A stretch of DNA of 39,873 nucleotides from Flavobacteriales bacterium (GCA_002862785.1 PKDZ01000055.1:1-39873), one strand, 5' to 3'; positions 8,028 to 17,045 are shown, numbered from the stretch's first letter. Notes: a model not told the origin generated them from the sequence alone. Made by a program: numbers and translations.

Positions 8028-10301
8028 TTAAAACTGATAGGTAAGGGCCACGTTGATGTGGCGCCCCGCCTGCGGATAGAAGAAATTCTCGCGCACCACG
8101 AAGTCCGGTCCTGCGCTGTACCCGTAGGTGTATCCGTTGGCGCTGTACTCGGCATCGAGCACGTTTTCCACCCACACGTCGAGGCGGGTCCGGTCGATCA
8201 CCTTGCCGTCCTTCACCGTCGGCAGGTGGAGGCTCGCCCGCAGCTGGGACACGGTGTAGGCCGGCAGCAGGGCCGTGCCTGTGTTGTCCATATACTGGTC
8301 GCTCACGTGCTGCGTCGCCCACTCGAGGTCGAAGGCCACACCGGACGGCGTCTTCGGACGCACCGCGTGCCACAGCAATTGACCGCCCCAGAGCAGGCGC
8401 GGGCTAAAGGCAATGTCCGTGTTGGTGTAGACCGTGGAGATTTCGTTGTACTCGTCGAAATTGGCCCCGTAGTCGTAGGACACCTCAGTGAATTCGTCAA
8501 TGGTGCTGCGGGACACCGTCGCCTGGGCGCCGAGCTCGAAGGCGTCTGAAATCTGCCAACCGAATTCCATCTCCACGCCCGTCCGGCTGCTCTTCGGCAC
8601 ATTCTGGCGGATGGCCGCCCCCACATCGTTGAGCGCGCCCGTCGGGATGAGCTGATCGGTGTACGCCATGTGGTACGCGGTCAGGCCCCACGCGTAGGTA
8701 TCGGTGTTGCGACGCCAGCCGAACTCGAAGTCGGTCAGGCGCTCGGCGCGATCCGCAAACCCGGCAGGGGCATCCACAAAGTCGTTGCGGCCCGGCTCTT
8801 TGTGCGCGATCGCCACCGAAGCAAACACGCGGTCCTCGTCGTTGAGGCGGTAGTCGAGGCCCACCTTGGGGTTCAGGAAGTCAAACGTGGCGCTGTCGCG
8901 CGGCACGTTGATCGCCACCTGGTCATTGTCCGTCCCCATCGTCTCGAAGCGGACGCCCCGGTACTGGAGCTCGGCCTGCGCCTGCAGGCGGCCGTCTTGC
9001 GAACGCTGAACGAACCGGGCAAACACATTGCGGTCCAGCTTCAAGCCGTCGCTGTCGTAGTAGGTGTAGTTCGGCGTGCCCGCGGTGGAGGCGTTCTCTG
9101 CCCAGATTACCCGGCCGAAGTGGTCGCCCTCGTAGCGGTTGGCGGCAGCGCCCAGTGTCAGGGCGGCGCGGTCCCAGCGGCGCTCCGCCCCGAGGACGGC
9201 ACCGTAGAAATCGTTGTCAAGCCAACGGCGGCGCACCAAATCGGTGGTCGTGACCGTGTCGTCGCCCACCACCACGTCGGGCAACAGGTAGTCGGCGAGG
9301 TCTTCGCCCCCTTTAAATTCTTCGAAGTAGCCCTCCCCGTGGGTGAAGTGGCCGGTGGCCGACAGACGCCAGTCTCCGAACTGGTGCTCGAGGTGAAGCT
9401 GCTGGTGGTCCTGGCCGTAGTTGTCGACCTGGTCTTCATAAGTGTAGTAATTGGCCTGACGACCAGAGTTCATGAGGTCGTCAATCTGCTGCTCAGAATA
9501 GCCGTTGTTTTGGCCCCACGTGCGAATCTCGTCTTCGGTGCCGATCAATGCCACCTCCGGGACGCCCCACCAGCTCTGGTAGGTGCGCTCGCGGCCGCTC
9601 AGAATCGTGTAGGTCATGGAGCCGCCGTCCCAGACGCGGTTCAGACCGAGCTGGAAGCTGTTGAGGTCGCTCGAGGCGCGGTCGACCCAGCCGTCGCTCA
9701 TGACGGTGCTGACCCGGCCCTCGGCCGCCCAGCCGCTTGCACTGCGACCGCTGTTCCATTGGAGGTTGGTGCGGAAGGTGTTGAAGCTGCCTCCGCCGAC
9801 CATCATCGATCCGCCGGCCTCCTCGGCGATGTCGAGGGTGTTCAGGGAAATGGTCGCCCCGAAGGCGCCAGCTCCCAGCGTGGACGTGCCGACGCCGCGC
9901 TGCACCTGGATGTCATCGGTGGCGCTGGCGAGGTCGGGCATGTTGACCCAGAAGACCGCCTGCGACTCGCTGTCGTTGATCGGAATGCCGTTGAGGGTGA
10001 CGTTGATGCGCGTCGGGTCCGTACCGCGGATGCGCAGGCCGGTGTAGCCCACGCCGGCACCGGCGTCGGAGGTGACGACCACCGACGGCGTGTACCGCAG
10101 GACGTAAGGCAAGTCCTGACCGGTGTTGCGGTCGGCGATTTCCTCCGCGTCGAGGGTCTCGGCGGCGAAGGGCGCGCGCTCGGTGGCGCGGACGGCGGTC
10201 ACGGCGGCTGGCTCGAGGAAGCGGCTCAGCGTGTCGGACGGGGTTTGACCGAGGCCGATCAGCGGCAGGGTCAAAGCAAACAGGAAAAAGGTTTTGCGCA
10301 T
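8028..10301 (-). CDS. TonB-dependent outer-membrane receptor, probably for thiamine or a precursor
   Basis: A 757-residue receptor that would import a ligand across the outer membrane using TonB energy. It has a signal peptide (MRKTFFLFALTLPLIGLGQ), a plug domain (about residues 50-160) with LRIRGTDPTRINVTLNGIPIND and the usual IQVQRGVGTSTLGAGAFG segment, then a beta-barrel of many short amphipathic strands ending in the terminal aromatic signature VALTYQF. There is no N-terminal carboxypeptidase-like domain, and no SusD partner follows, so it is not a glycan-type receptor. The substrate call rests on the TPP riboswitch directly upstream, a pairing known in Bacteroidota for outer-membrane thiamine transport. 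It converges on the GGGP synthase gene 19 bases away. Confidence 0.93.
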   Translation of the reverse strand: MRKTFFLFALTLPLIGLGQTPSDTLSRFLEPAAVTAVRATERAPFAAETLDAEEIADRNTGQDLPYVLRYTPSVVVTSDAGAGVGYTGLRIRGTDPTRINVTLNGIPINDSESQAVFWVNMPDLASATDDIQVQRGVGTSTLGAGAFGATISLNTLDIAEEAGGSMMVGGGSFNTFRTNLQWNSGRSASGWAAEGRVSTVMSDGWVDRASSDLNSFQLGLNRVWDGGSMTYTILSGRERTYQSWWGVPEVALIGTEDEIRTWGQNNGYSEQQIDDLMNSGRQANYYTYEDQVDNYGQDHQQLHLEHQFGDWRLSATGHFTHGEGYFEEFKGGEDLADYLLPDVVVGDDTVTTTDLVRRRWLDNDFYGAVLGAERRWDRAALTLGAAANRYEGDHFGRVIWAENASTAGTPNYTYYDSDGLKLDRNVFARFVQRSQDGRLQAQAELQYRGVRFETMGTDNDQVAINVPRDSATFDFLNPKVGLDYRLNDEDRVFASVAIAHKEPGRNDFVDAPAGFADRAERLTDFEFGWRRNTDTYAWGLTAYHMAYTDQLIPTGALNDVGAAIRQNVPKSSRTGVEMEFGWQISDAFELGAQATVSRSTIDEFTEVSYDYGANFDEYNEISTVYTNTDIAFSPRLLWGGQLLWHAVRPKTPSGVAFDLEWATQHVSDQYMDNTGTALLPAYTVSQLRASLHLPTVKDGKVIDRTRLDVWVENVLDAEYSANGYTYGYSAGPDFVVRENFFYPQAGRHINVALTYQF

Positions 10302-10344
10302 GGCGTTTCAGTTGTGGCCACGCAGGAACCCGATGAACGGATCC

Positions 10345-10360
10345 CACCGCTCGTGCGGTG
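10345..10360 (-). promoter_or_regulatory. Hairpin just downstream of the TPP riboswitch, candidate expression platform
   Basis: The minus strand reads CACCGC, loop ACGA, GCGGTG: a perfect six-pair stem with a four-base loop. Its first two bases are also the last two bases of the GAGACA strand that could close P1 of the riboswitch. No U-run follows, so a plain intrinsic terminator is unlikely; control of ribosome access or a Rho-linked effect is possible. Confidence 0.4.
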
Positions 10361-10440
10361 TCTCGCTTCCTTCCCGGCATGACCCGGACAGGTTCGGAGG
10401 GTATGATCTCAGCCTCTCGGCACCCCTGCGTACGGAGACA
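10359..10440 (-). promoter_or_regulatory. TPP (THI-box) riboswitch
   Basis: On the minus strand the conserved THI-box blocks appear in order: GGGGTGCC, GGCTGAGATCATACCC (the pyrimidine-sensing arm), GAACCTG, and CCGGGTCATGCCGGGAAGG (the pyrophosphate-sensing arm). GGGGT pairs with ACCC as P2. Outer strands TGTCTC and GAGACA could close P1, though the first may lie upstream of the transcription start. It sits 57 bases before the ATG of the TonB-dependent receptor. Binding of thiamine pyrophosphate should lower receptor expression. Confidence 0.92.
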
Positions 10441-10446
10441 AAACTA
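10439..10446 (-). promoter_or_regulatory. Bacteroidota -7 element for the TPP-regulated receptor
   Basis: The minus strand reads TAGTTTTG, a full match to TAnnTTTG. The start of transcription would fall near 10433, at or just inside the 5' edge of the riboswitch, so the aptamer would begin almost at the first base of the RNA. Confidence 0.6.
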
Positions 10447-10502
10447 ATCAAGCCGTCCATATGTTCGCCGCGACCTGACCCCAGCCCCGGCCGGACCGGA
10501 TT

Positions 10503-10510
10503 TACCTTTG
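10503..10510 (+). promoter_or_regulatory. Bacteroidota -7 element for cysQ
   Basis: TACCTTTG, a full match to TAnnTTTG, ends only four bases before the cysQ ATG at 10515. Transcription should begin at or within a base or two of the start codon, so the mRNA would be leaderless. Confidence 0.6.
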
Positions 10511-10514
10511 TGAC

Positions 10515-11339
10515 ATGGCCCTCGCCCCGAAGCCGGAAACGCCACTCGACCTCCAGTCGGTCCTCGACCACGCCCTCGGCGTGGTGCGCCTCGCTGCGGC
10601 CGAGTTGGCGCAACTGTCCCACACTGAACTCGAAGTGGAATACAAGAGCGACGGCTCCCCGGTCACCAACGCCGACCAAGCCAGCCACCGCATCCTCGCC
10701 GACGGCCTCGCCCCCTTGGGCATCCCCGTCGTGAGCGAAGAAGGCGGCCGAACCCCCCACGCCGAGCGCCAGACCTGGTCGCGAATGTGGCTCGTCGATC
10801 CGCTCGACGGCACGGGGTCCTTCATCCGCATGCGCTCCGGCTACGCGATCAACGTGGCCCTCATCGAAAGCGATGGCCACGATTGGCACCCCATCCTCGG
10901 CATCGTCGCCCTCCCGGACCTCGACCGCGTCTACTTCGGTGGTTGCGGCATCGGCACCTGGAAGGCGCGCATCGACGACGCGGCCCGGCCGCCCCGGGCC
11001 ATCAGCGCCGATGAGGACGTCACCCCGCCGTACAGCCTGCTGATCAGCTGGAACGAACCCGGCACGCTCAACGACCTCGTGGCCGGCACCGTCGACCCCA
11101 CACAGGTCCGCATGCGGCCCGCCAGCGGGGCAGCCAAGTTCTGCCTCGTCGCCGAAGGCAAGGCCGACCTGCACGCCCGCTCCACGGGCTACTTCGAATG
11201 GGACTGCGCCGCCGGCGACGCCCTCTTCCGGTCCCAAGGCCTTGCCGTCTGCGACATCGTCACGGGCCGCCCGTTGACCTACAACGGCCCCACCCTTCGG
11301 GTCGGCGGCCTCATCGCCTCGCGCCTCCCGCCAGACTGA
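10515..11339 (+). CDS. cysQ: 3'(2'),5'-bisphosphate nucleotidase, inositol monophosphatase family
   Basis: CysQ removes the 3'-phosphate from adenosine 3',5'-bisphosphate (PAP), a by-product of sulfate assimilation and carrier-protein modification. The 274-residue protein has all the lithium-sensitive phosphatase motifs: KSDGSPVTNAD (residues 44-54), SEEG (74-77), the metal-binding DPLDGT (95-100), and EWDCAAGDAL (228-237). Related enzymes act on inositol or fructose-1,6-bisphosphate, but the SPVTNAD and EWD forms favour CysQ. It is cytoplasmic. The nearest neighbours are unrelated in function: a divergent thiamine receptor, and rsgA converging with only two bases between stop codons. No other sulfate genes are in the window. 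Confidence 0.88.
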   Translation: MALAPKPETPLDLQSVLDHALGVVRLAAAELAQLSHTELEVEYKSDGSPVTNADQASHRILADGLAPLGIPVVSEEGGRTPHAERQTWSRMWLVDPLDGTGSFIRMRSGYAINVALIESDGHDWHPILGIVALPDLDRVYFGGCGIGTWKARIDDAARPPRAISADEDVTPPYSLLISWNEPGTLNDLVAGTVDPTQVRMRPASGAAKFCLVAEGKADLHARSTGYFEWDCAAGDALFRSQGLAVCDIVTGRPLTYNGPTLRVGGLIASRLPPD

Positions 11340-11341
11340 AC

Positions 11342-12340
11342 TCAAATGCCCTGGTTGCCCCGTTTCCCGCCGGCGCGGTAGGGTCCTTCGTCGAACTCCT
11401 CGACCATGTTGCGGTAGTTCCGGTAGCGCTCGTCGTCCACTTCACCAGTCTCCAGCGCCGCCCGAACGGCACAGCCCGGTTCGTCGAGGTGGCGGCAGTT
11501 GTGGAATTTGCAGTCCGGCAGCAGGCGGAACATTTCCGGGAAGTGGTGGTGCAGCGTCTCCTTCTCCATCCGGACGAGGCCGAAGCCCTTGATGCCCGGC
11601 GTGTCGATGATGAAGCCACCGTCCTCGCCCGGCAGCGGGAACATCTCGGCAAACGTCGTCGTGTGCTTGCCTTTGTCGTGGACGTCGGACACCTCGGCCG
11701 TCTTCTGTTCGAGCCCGGGAATCAGGGCGTTGAGCAGCGTCGATTTGCCCACCCCGCTGTGGCCGCTCACCAAGTGAATCCCGCCCTTCATGCGTTCCCG
11801 CACCTCCTCCAGGCCGATGCCCTCAGTCGCCGAAATCGGAAGGCATTCGTAGCCCGCCTCGCTGTACATCGTCATCCATGATGCGAGCAGCTCCTCGGCC
11901 TCCTCGCCGAGCTGGAGCAGCACTTCGACCTTGTTGAACAGCAGCGTCGTCGGCACACCGTAGGCCTCGGCCGTCACGAGGAAGCGGTCCACGAATCCAC
12001 TGCTGGTCGCGGGCTCCACGAGGGTCACCACGAGCCAGGCGCGGTCGAGGTTGGCCGCCACCACGTGCGCCTCGTGGCTGAGGTTCACGCTCCGGCGGAT
12101 GATGCGGTTGCGGCGCGGGGCGATTTCAGTGATGACCCCTGTACCGTCCTCCTCCTCGGTCCACGTCACGTGGTCGCCGACGGCGATCGGGTTGGTCGTC
12201 CGGAGCCCTTCCATCCGGAACTTCCCGCGGAGACGGCACTCTACACGCCGGCCATCGGGGGCCTGGACGTCCGCCCATTTGCCCGTCGACCGAAACACTG
12301 TGCCTTCGTGTCGTTCCTCCATGGCCGCAAGTTCGCCCAT
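11342..12340 (-). CDS. rsgA: Ribosome small-subunit maturation GTPase RsgA
   Basis: RsgA (YjeQ) checks late 30S subunit assembly and leaves after GTP hydrolysis. The 332-residue protein has an N-terminal OB-fold (GTVFRSTGKW to about residue 80), a circularly permuted GTPase domain with NKVE (G4, 136-139) before the P-loop GHSGVGKST (193-201) and DTPG (G3, 246-249), and a zinc knuckle with Cys277, Cys282, His284 and Cys290. The start is ambiguous: several in-frame ATGs exist at 12364, 12346, 12340 and 12322. I chose 12340 because AGGTAGGA lies just upstream; 12322 would start right at the OB-fold. The divergent ABC gene starts only about 22 bases away. Confidence 0.95.
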   Translation of the reverse strand: MGELAAMEERHEGTVFRSTGKWADVQAPDGRRVECRLRGKFRMEGLRTTNPIAVGDHVTWTEEEDGTGVITEIAPRRNRIIRRSVNLSHEAHVVAANLDRAWLVVTLVEPATSSGFVDRFLVTAEAYGVPTTLLFNKVEVLLQLGEEAEELLASWMTMYSEAGYECLPISATEGIGLEEVRERMKGGIHLVSGHSGVGKSTLLNALIPGLEQKTAEVSDVHDKGKHTTTFAEMFPLPGEDGGFIIDTPGIKGFGLVRMEKETLHHHFPEMFRLLPDCKFHNCRHLDEPGCAVRAALETGEVDDERYRNYRNMVEEFDEGPYRAGGKRGNQGI

Positions 12341-12362
12341 CCGCATCCTACCTTGCGCATCC

Positions 12363-13070
12363 ATGCTGTTGGAGGTTCACGACGTCACCAAGCGCTACGG
12401 TCCGCAAAAGGCCCTCGATGGGGTCTCCGTCTCCGTCCCCAAGGGACAGGTCGTCGGGCTCCTCGGGCCCAATGGCGCAGGCAAATCCACCCTCATGAAG
12501 TCCATCCTCGGCTACCTGCCGACCGATGGCGGGACCATCGCCTTCGACGGGACGGAGGTCCGCGACGGCGGCGATGCGATGCGCCGCCGGATGGGCTACC
12601 TGCCCGAGCACAACCCGCTCTATCCTGAGATGTACGTCCGGGAGTTCCTCGACTTCATTGCCGGGCTGCACGGCATCAAGAGCAAGGCCGCCCGCGACGC
12701 CAAGGTGGAGGAGACCATTAAGCGGGTGGGCCTATCGCCCGAAGCGCACAAACCGATCTCCGCCCTCTCCAAGGGCTACAAGCAGCGCGTCGGCCTCGCC
12801 CAGGCCATCCTGCACGACCCGGAGCTGCTCATCCTTGACGAGCCCACCTCCGGCCTCGACCCGCTGCAGCTCAAGGAAATCCGAAACCTCATCAAATCCT
12901 TCGGGGAATCCCGCACGGTCATCCTCTCCACACACATCCTGCAAGAGGTCGAGGCCATGTGCGACCGGGTGGTCATCATCAAGCAGGGCCGCATCGTGGA
13001 GGACGCCCCCCTCGGGGATCTCATCGCCCGCGGCGGTCTGGAACAGGCTTTCGACGCCCTCGCCGGCTGA
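12363..13070 (+). CDS. ABC transporter ATP-binding protein, GldA-like
   Basis: A 235-residue ABC ATPase with Walker A GPNGAGKST (35-43), a Q-loop region followed by MGYLPEHNPLYPEMYVRE, signature LSKGYKQR (135-142), Walker B LLILDEPTSGLDP (155-167) and the switch His in STHILQEVEA. The YLPEHNPLYPEMYVREFL stretch and LSKGYKQRVGLAQA closely resemble GldA, the ATPase of the GldA-GldF-GldG exporter linked to gliding motility, and related multidrug-type ATPases. It is about 60 residues shorter than typical GldA because the C-terminal extension is missing. No permease gene (gldF/gldG) is adjacent, so the partner must be elsewhere. A weak -7-like TACCTTGC (4 of 6 positions) sits six bases before the ATG. 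Confidence 0.88.
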   Translation: MLLEVHDVTKRYGPQKALDGVSVSVPKGQVVGLLGPNGAGKSTLMKSILGYLPTDGGTIAFDGTEVRDGGDAMRRRMGYLPEHNPLYPEMYVREFLDFIAGLHGIKSKAARDAKVEETIKRVGLSPEAHKPISALSKGYKQRVGLAQAILHDPELLILDEPTSGLDPLQLKEIRNLIKSFGESRTVILSTHILQEVEAMCDRVVIIKQGRIVEDAPLGDLIARGGLEQAFDALAG

Positions 13071-13076
13071 GCGCAA

Positions 13077-13106
13077 AGCGGCCCGCCCCCGAGGGAGCAG
13101 GCCGCT
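13077..13106. terminator. Possible bidirectional terminator between convergent genes
   Basis: AGCGGCC and GGCCGCT form a seven-pair GC stem around a 16-base loop that itself holds CCC/GGG. On the minus strand it is followed by a short TTTG, on the plus strand by no T run. It lies between the convergent GldA-like and acidic-protein genes, the right place for a shared terminator, but the U tract is weak. Confidence 0.4.
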
Positions 13107-13132
13107 GCTGAAATCATTGCAGAGCTTCAGGC

Positions 13133-14902
13133 TCAGTGCCGGACCAGCACGCGGCTGCGCATCACGCCCTCGGCGGTCCGCACCTCGAGCACGTAGGCTC
13201 CGGTGGACCAGGCATGGCACGGAACCTCTATGGTCTGGAGCCCATTGGACACCCAACGGCCGACCCAACGACCGTCCATCGTCCGCACCACGGCGGATTC
13301 GATGCCGGCTTCCGCCCGGATGCGGAAGGCATCCGCCGCCGGATTCGGGTGCACGTCCAGGGTCAGGTCCTGCTCGACCACGGCATTGATCGTCTGGCCG
13401 GGGAACAGAATGTTGAGCACCAGCTGCTGGCGCACCAGACCGTCCATGTCGATCATCAACGTGTCGCAGTGCGTCGCAGTGCACTCCAGGAAGTTGCCAA
13501 CCATCTGGGTGACGGTCAGGCAGACCTCGTAGTTGCCAACCTCTTCGTAGATGTGGGTCGGATTCGGCTCGTCGGACTCGTTGCCGTCGCCGAAGCTCCA
13601 GAAGTAGTACGTGTCAGCCTCCGGCTCGTCCACGTAGGCGACAATGTTATACGGCAGGGGCACCCCATCCTCGTCGAGGGCCTGTTCGAACTCAAACTCC
13701 ACCTCGCACTCGTCCTCGTCGTCCTCTTCCTCTTCGTCGTCATCCTCATCCTCCTCGTCCCAGAGATCCTCCAGCTCTTCGAGGAGCATCTCGAGCTCTT
13801 CGCATGCCTCCTCATTTCCATCGGCGCACGCCTCGATCAGTTCGAGAATGCCGCAGGCCATGTCCGGGTCGATGCCAAGGTCGTTGGGCACGTTGGAGCC
13901 ACAGATTTCCTCGAGCCATTCGATCAGGGCCTCCAGGTCCTCCTCATCGAACTCACCATCGTCCTCTCCCTCCTCGTCATCGTCGTTCTCTTCGTCATCG
14001 TCCTCTCCTTCCTCATCGTCGTCCTCTTCGTCATCGTCCTCTCCTTCCTCATCGTCGTTCTCTTCGTCATCGTCCTCTCCTTCCTCATCGTCGTTCTCTT
14101 CGTCATCGTCCTCTCCTTCCTCATCGTCGTCCTCTTCGTCATCGTCCTCTCCTTCTTCATCGTCCCAGAGATCTTCGAGGAGCATCTCGAGCTCCTCACA
14201 GGCGGCCTCTTCGCCATCCGCGCAGGCCTCAATGAGTTCAAGGGCAGCACAGGCCATCTCCACCTCGATGTCCCCTTCGAGGGTGTCGTTGGATGAACAG
14301 ATCTCCTCGAGCCAATCCATCAAATCGAGCCAATCCTCCTCATCGAGGTCGTCGTCACCGTCATCCTCACCTTCCTCGTCCTCCTCATCATCCTCTTCTT
14401 CGTCATCCTCTTCGTCATCTTCCTCTTCTTCCTCTTCTTCCTCGTCGTCCCAGAGGTTTCCGAATTCGTCCCACAGCGCTTCGAGCTCGGCACAGGCTTC
14501 CTCGCTGCCGTTGTCACAGGCCTCGATGAGGGCGAGCGCCTCGCAGGCCAACTCGACATCGACATCCACTTCGAGAGTGTCGTTGGATGCACAGATCTCC
14601 TCGAGCCAATCGATCAAATCGGCCCAGTCCTCGCCTTCGACCTCATCGTTTTCCTCGTCCCCGCCGCAGTCGTCGAGGTACTCGGAATTCGACACCCAGA
14701 CAAAACTGAACGCCGAGGGAATGCAGGTGAAGTTTTCACACGGATCATCTGACACCACGAGCTCCTCATAGGGGCCGTAGATGTTGCCCGCATCGTCCTC
14801 GCAGCCGTTCTGGGCGGCCAGGGAGAAGCACAGGGCAAACAAGAAGCTGAAGGAAGCAACGTGCTTCCAGAGAGCAGTGGGCTGGGTGGAGGTCAAACGC
14901 AT
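13133..14902 (-). CDS. Secreted acidic protein with three Cys-patterned modules, PKD domain and type IX sorting domain
   Basis: I do not recognise a named family. The 589-residue protein has a signal peptide (about 1-31, ending SLAAQ), a short Cys-containing N-terminal part, and three modules at about residues 91-152, 189-247 and 320-382. Each begins with D/E-rich text and a helix of the form DLIDWLEEIC and continues with ACxxLxLIEAC and EEACxELE. Cysteines lie at 104/120/129/137, 202/218/227/235 and 334/350/359/367, with identical spacing (16, 9, 8). Linkers are almost pure Asp/Glu, including five 12-residue tandem repeats (about 248-307). A PKD-like domain follows (about 400-485; FWSFGDG, HIYEEVGNYEVCLTV), then a type IX C-terminal sorting domain (about 515-589; LDVHPNPAADAF). 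It is presumably exported by the GldKLMN system and held at the surface or released. Cation binding or adhesion is inference. ATG 14902 gives a good signal peptide. Confidence 0.85.
   Translation of the reverse strand: MRLTSTQPTALWKHVASFSFLFALCFSLAAQNGCEDDAGNIYGPYEELVVSDDPCENFTCIPSAFSFVWVSNSEYLDDCGGDEENDEVEGEDWADLIDWLEEICASNDTLEVDVDVELACEALALIEACDNGSEEACAELEALWDEFGNLWDDEEEEEEEEDDEEDDEEEDDEEDEEGEDDGDDDLDEEDWLDLMDWLEEICSSNDTLEGDIEVEMACAALELIEACADGEEAACEELEMLLEDLWDDEEGEDDDEEDDDEEGEDDDEENDDEEGEDDDEENDDEEGEDDDEEDDDEEGEDDDEENDDDEEGEDDGEFDEEDLEALIEWLEEICGSNVPNDLGIDPDMACGILELIEACADGNEEACEELEMLLEELEDLWDEEDEDDDEEEEDDEDECEVEFEFEQALDEDGVPLPYNIVAYVDEPEADTYYFWSFGDGNESDEPNPTHIYEEVGNYEVCLTVTQMVGNFLECTATHCDTLMIDMDGLVRQQLVLNILFPGQTINAVVEQDLTLDVHPNPAADAFRIRAEAGIESAVVRTMDGRWVGRWVSNGLQTIEVPCHAWSTGAYVLEVRTAEGVMRSRVLVRH
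13981..14160 (-). repeat. Five tandem copies of a 36-base repeat inside the acidic protein gene
   Basis: Five consecutive 36-base units (13981, 14017, 14053, 14089, 14125) differ at only a few positions, such as gtt/gtc in the second codon-sized block. Each encodes a 12-residue acidic unit of the type DDEEGEDDDEEN. As the unit is a multiple of three, copy-number change would alter linker length without shifting frame. Confidence 0.92.
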
Positions 14903-14909
14903 GGTTCTG

Positions 14910-14917
14910 CAAATTTC
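14910..14917 (-). promoter_or_regulatory. Possible -7 element for the acidic secreted protein
   Basis: The minus strand reads GAAATTTG, matching five of six defined positions of TAnnTTTG, seven bases before the ATG at 14902. If used, the transcript would be nearly leaderless. The 149-base gap up to groEL otherwise holds only the groEL terminator and nothing else I can recognise. Confidence 0.35.
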
Positions 14918-14987
14918 GGCGAAACCGATGAAACGGTCCCGCCCTTGACAAACTCGCGGACGGCCCGAGAGGTTGTCGCCGGGCACG

Positions 14988-15010
14988 AAAAAGCCCCGCC
15001 GAAGCGAGGC
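14988..15010 (-). terminator. Rho-independent terminator of groEL
   Basis: On the minus strand GCCTCGC, loop TTCG, GCGGGGC (one G-U pair) is followed by TTTTT. It begins about 40 bases after the groEL stop codon and ends the groES-groEL transcript before the acidic-protein gene. Confidence 0.85.
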
Positions 15011-15051
15011 CTTTCCTGTTGTTGTGTGGGGTGTGAACCGCAGGGAAGCGA

Positions 15052-16716
<1,665 letters not shown>

Positions 16717-16725
16717 TCAATGAAA

Positions 16726-17001
16726 TCAGAGCACGGCGAGAATGTCGCTCTCACGCATGATCATGTAGTCCTTGTCCTCGAGCGTGAGCTCGGTTCCGGA
16801 ATACTTGCCATAGAGCACGGTGTCCCCGACCGTGACGGTCATGGGCTCATCGGGCTTGCCGGCGCCGACGGCGACCACGGTGCCGCGCTGCGGCTTCTCC
16901 TTGGCAGTGTCGGGGATGATGATGCCGCTGGCGGTCTTCTCCTCCGCGGCGGCGGGCTCGACCACGACGCGGTCGGCCAGGGGCTTAATGTTGACGGACA
17001 T
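16726..17001 (-). CDS. groES: Co-chaperonin GroES
   Basis: The heptameric lid of GroEL. The 91-residue protein starts [16 protein letters not shown] and contains the mobile loop [19 protein letters not shown] that docks on GroEL, then GTVVAVGAG and the conserved end [26 protein letters not shown]. The upstream extension of the frame into 17169 is rejected because it runs through the secG terminator and adds sequence no GroES has. The 180-base gap to secG holds the secG terminator, a palindrome and promoter-like elements; I see no CIRCE element. Confidence 0.99.
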   Translation of the reverse strand: MSVNIKPLADRVVVEPAAAEEKTASGIIIPDTAKEKPQRGTVVAVGAGKPDEPMTVTVGDTVLYGKYSGTELTLEDKDYMIMRESDILAVL

Positions 17002-17045
17002 GATATGTTGGGTTGTGATGTCTTTGCCTTGGGCGCTCTGTCCAG

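Noticed and set aside
7111-8155. Minus-strand frames opposite the GGGP synthase
   Set aside because: Shadows of a clearly recognised TIM-barrel gene; no family motif, start signal or promoter supports them.
13981-14160. Regular 36-base repeats as a CRISPR array
   Set aside because: Units are directly adjacent with no spacers, stay in frame inside a gene and encode an acidic linker. No cas genes are present.
13644-14771. Plus-strand frame coding for hundreds of Ser residues opposite the acidic protein
   Set aside because: It is simply the reverse complement of Asp/Glu codons. The minus-strand product has a signal peptide, a PKD domain and a sorting domain, while this frame has none.
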